Source: Prolixibacteraceae bacterium (GTDB lineage Bacteria > Bacteroidota > Bacteroidia > Bacteroidales > Prolixibacteraceae). From it: a DNA stretch of 15,235 nucleotides. A model generated the notes under the pieces. That model was given only the letters and a program-made list of their open reading frames with translations, did no database searches and was not told the DNA's origin. Every line of letters starts with the position of its first letter. Within the stretch, counting starts at the first letter, position 1. This document shows, in pieces, positions 15,154 through 15,235 of this stretch. Location of the stretch: assembly GCA_016788685.1 (NCBI GenBank), contig JAEUSS010000146.1, positions 1 to 15,235 on the forward strand, read 5' to 3'. The position numbers and the translations under genes were made by a program.

Positions 15154-15235
15154 ATGAAAATGATTGAAGCCTGTTTGTTTGATCTGGATGGGGTAGTGGT
15201 TGATACTGCCAAATACCATTTTATAGCCTGGAAGG
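15154..15235 (+). CDS. pgmB: Beta-phosphoglucomutase, N-terminal fragment cut by the window edge
   Basis: Only the first 27 codons lie in the window. They encode HAD motif I, FDLDGVVVD, with nucleophile Asp10 and acid/base Asp12, followed by TAKYHFIAWK, the distinctive start of the cap domain in beta-phosphoglucomutases. The enzyme converts beta-glucose-1-phosphate to glucose-6-phosphate in the cytoplasm. That substrate is the product of maltose phosphorylase, so the gene points to phosphorolytic maltose use. The gene starts 3 nt after the transporter stop; the ATG at 15160 is an alternative start. Another HAD phosphatase is possible but much less likely given this motif and context. The gene continues beyond the right edge. 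Confidence 0.9.
   Translation, partial: MKMIEACLFDLDGVVVDTAKYHFIAWK

Noticed and set aside
1..15235. Mobile elements, CRISPR arrays, tRNA or rRNA genes
   Set aside because: I saw no transposase or integrase motif, no regular spaced repeats, and no tRNA- or rRNA-like sequence; gene order is that of an undisturbed Sus locus.

Overview
The window is a maltodextrin/starch utilisation locus (a Sus-like polysaccharide utilisation locus) from a member of the Bacteroidota. The evidence is an adjacent SusC/SusD pair, SusE/F-type lipoproteins with short lipobox signal peptides, a type IX secretion (T9SS) sorting domain on the amylase, promoters resembling TTTG/TAnnTTTG, and no Shine-Dalgarno signal at the starts. 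The T9SS domain and the LacI-type control argue against a classical gut Bacteroides and fit a free-living group such as Marinilabiliales/Prolixibacteraceae or Flavobacteriia. That placement is inference, not read directly from the sequence.

Layout. (1) 147-1508, plus strand: an aldehyde dehydrogenase of the succinate-semialdehyde type, convergent with the operon and probably unrelated to it. (2) 11884 down to 1524, minus strand: a six-gene operon in the order SusC transporter, SusD lipoprotein, small lipocalin-like lipoprotein, secreted protein in the SusE position, SusE/F-like surface lipoprotein with three carbohydrate-binding-like domains, and multidomain GH13 alpha-amylase with a T9SS tail. 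Gaps are 6-29 nt except before the amylase. There a 59-nt gap holds a strong UUCG-capped intrinsic terminator, so the amylase is probably expressed below the binding proteins. (3) 12213-13232, plus strand: a LacI-family regulator divergent from susC. (4) 13636 to the right edge: an MFS sugar transporter of the SLC45/GPH type, followed 3 nt later by the start of beta-phosphoglucomutase (cut by the window edge).

How it fits together. Surface lipoproteins bind starch, the T9SS-exported amylase cuts it, and SusCD imports the oligosaccharides. The MFS protein takes maltose or small maltodextrins across the inner membrane. Beta-phosphoglucomutase would convert the beta-glucose-1-phosphate released by a maltose phosphorylase, which is predicted just beyond the right edge. 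Sites matching the LacI-family operator GCAAACGTTTGC lie in both flanking intergenic regions: an imperfect palindrome plus an extra half-site upstream of susC, and a perfect 14-bp palindrome upstream of the MFS gene. The LacI protein therefore probably controls both arms.

I found no mobile element, CRISPR array, tRNA or rRNA. The system is a variant of a known type. The least ordinary points are the terminator before the amylase, the module shared between the amylase and the non-lipidated SusE-position protein, the small lipocalin-like lipoprotein, and the long structured leader of the transporter operon.
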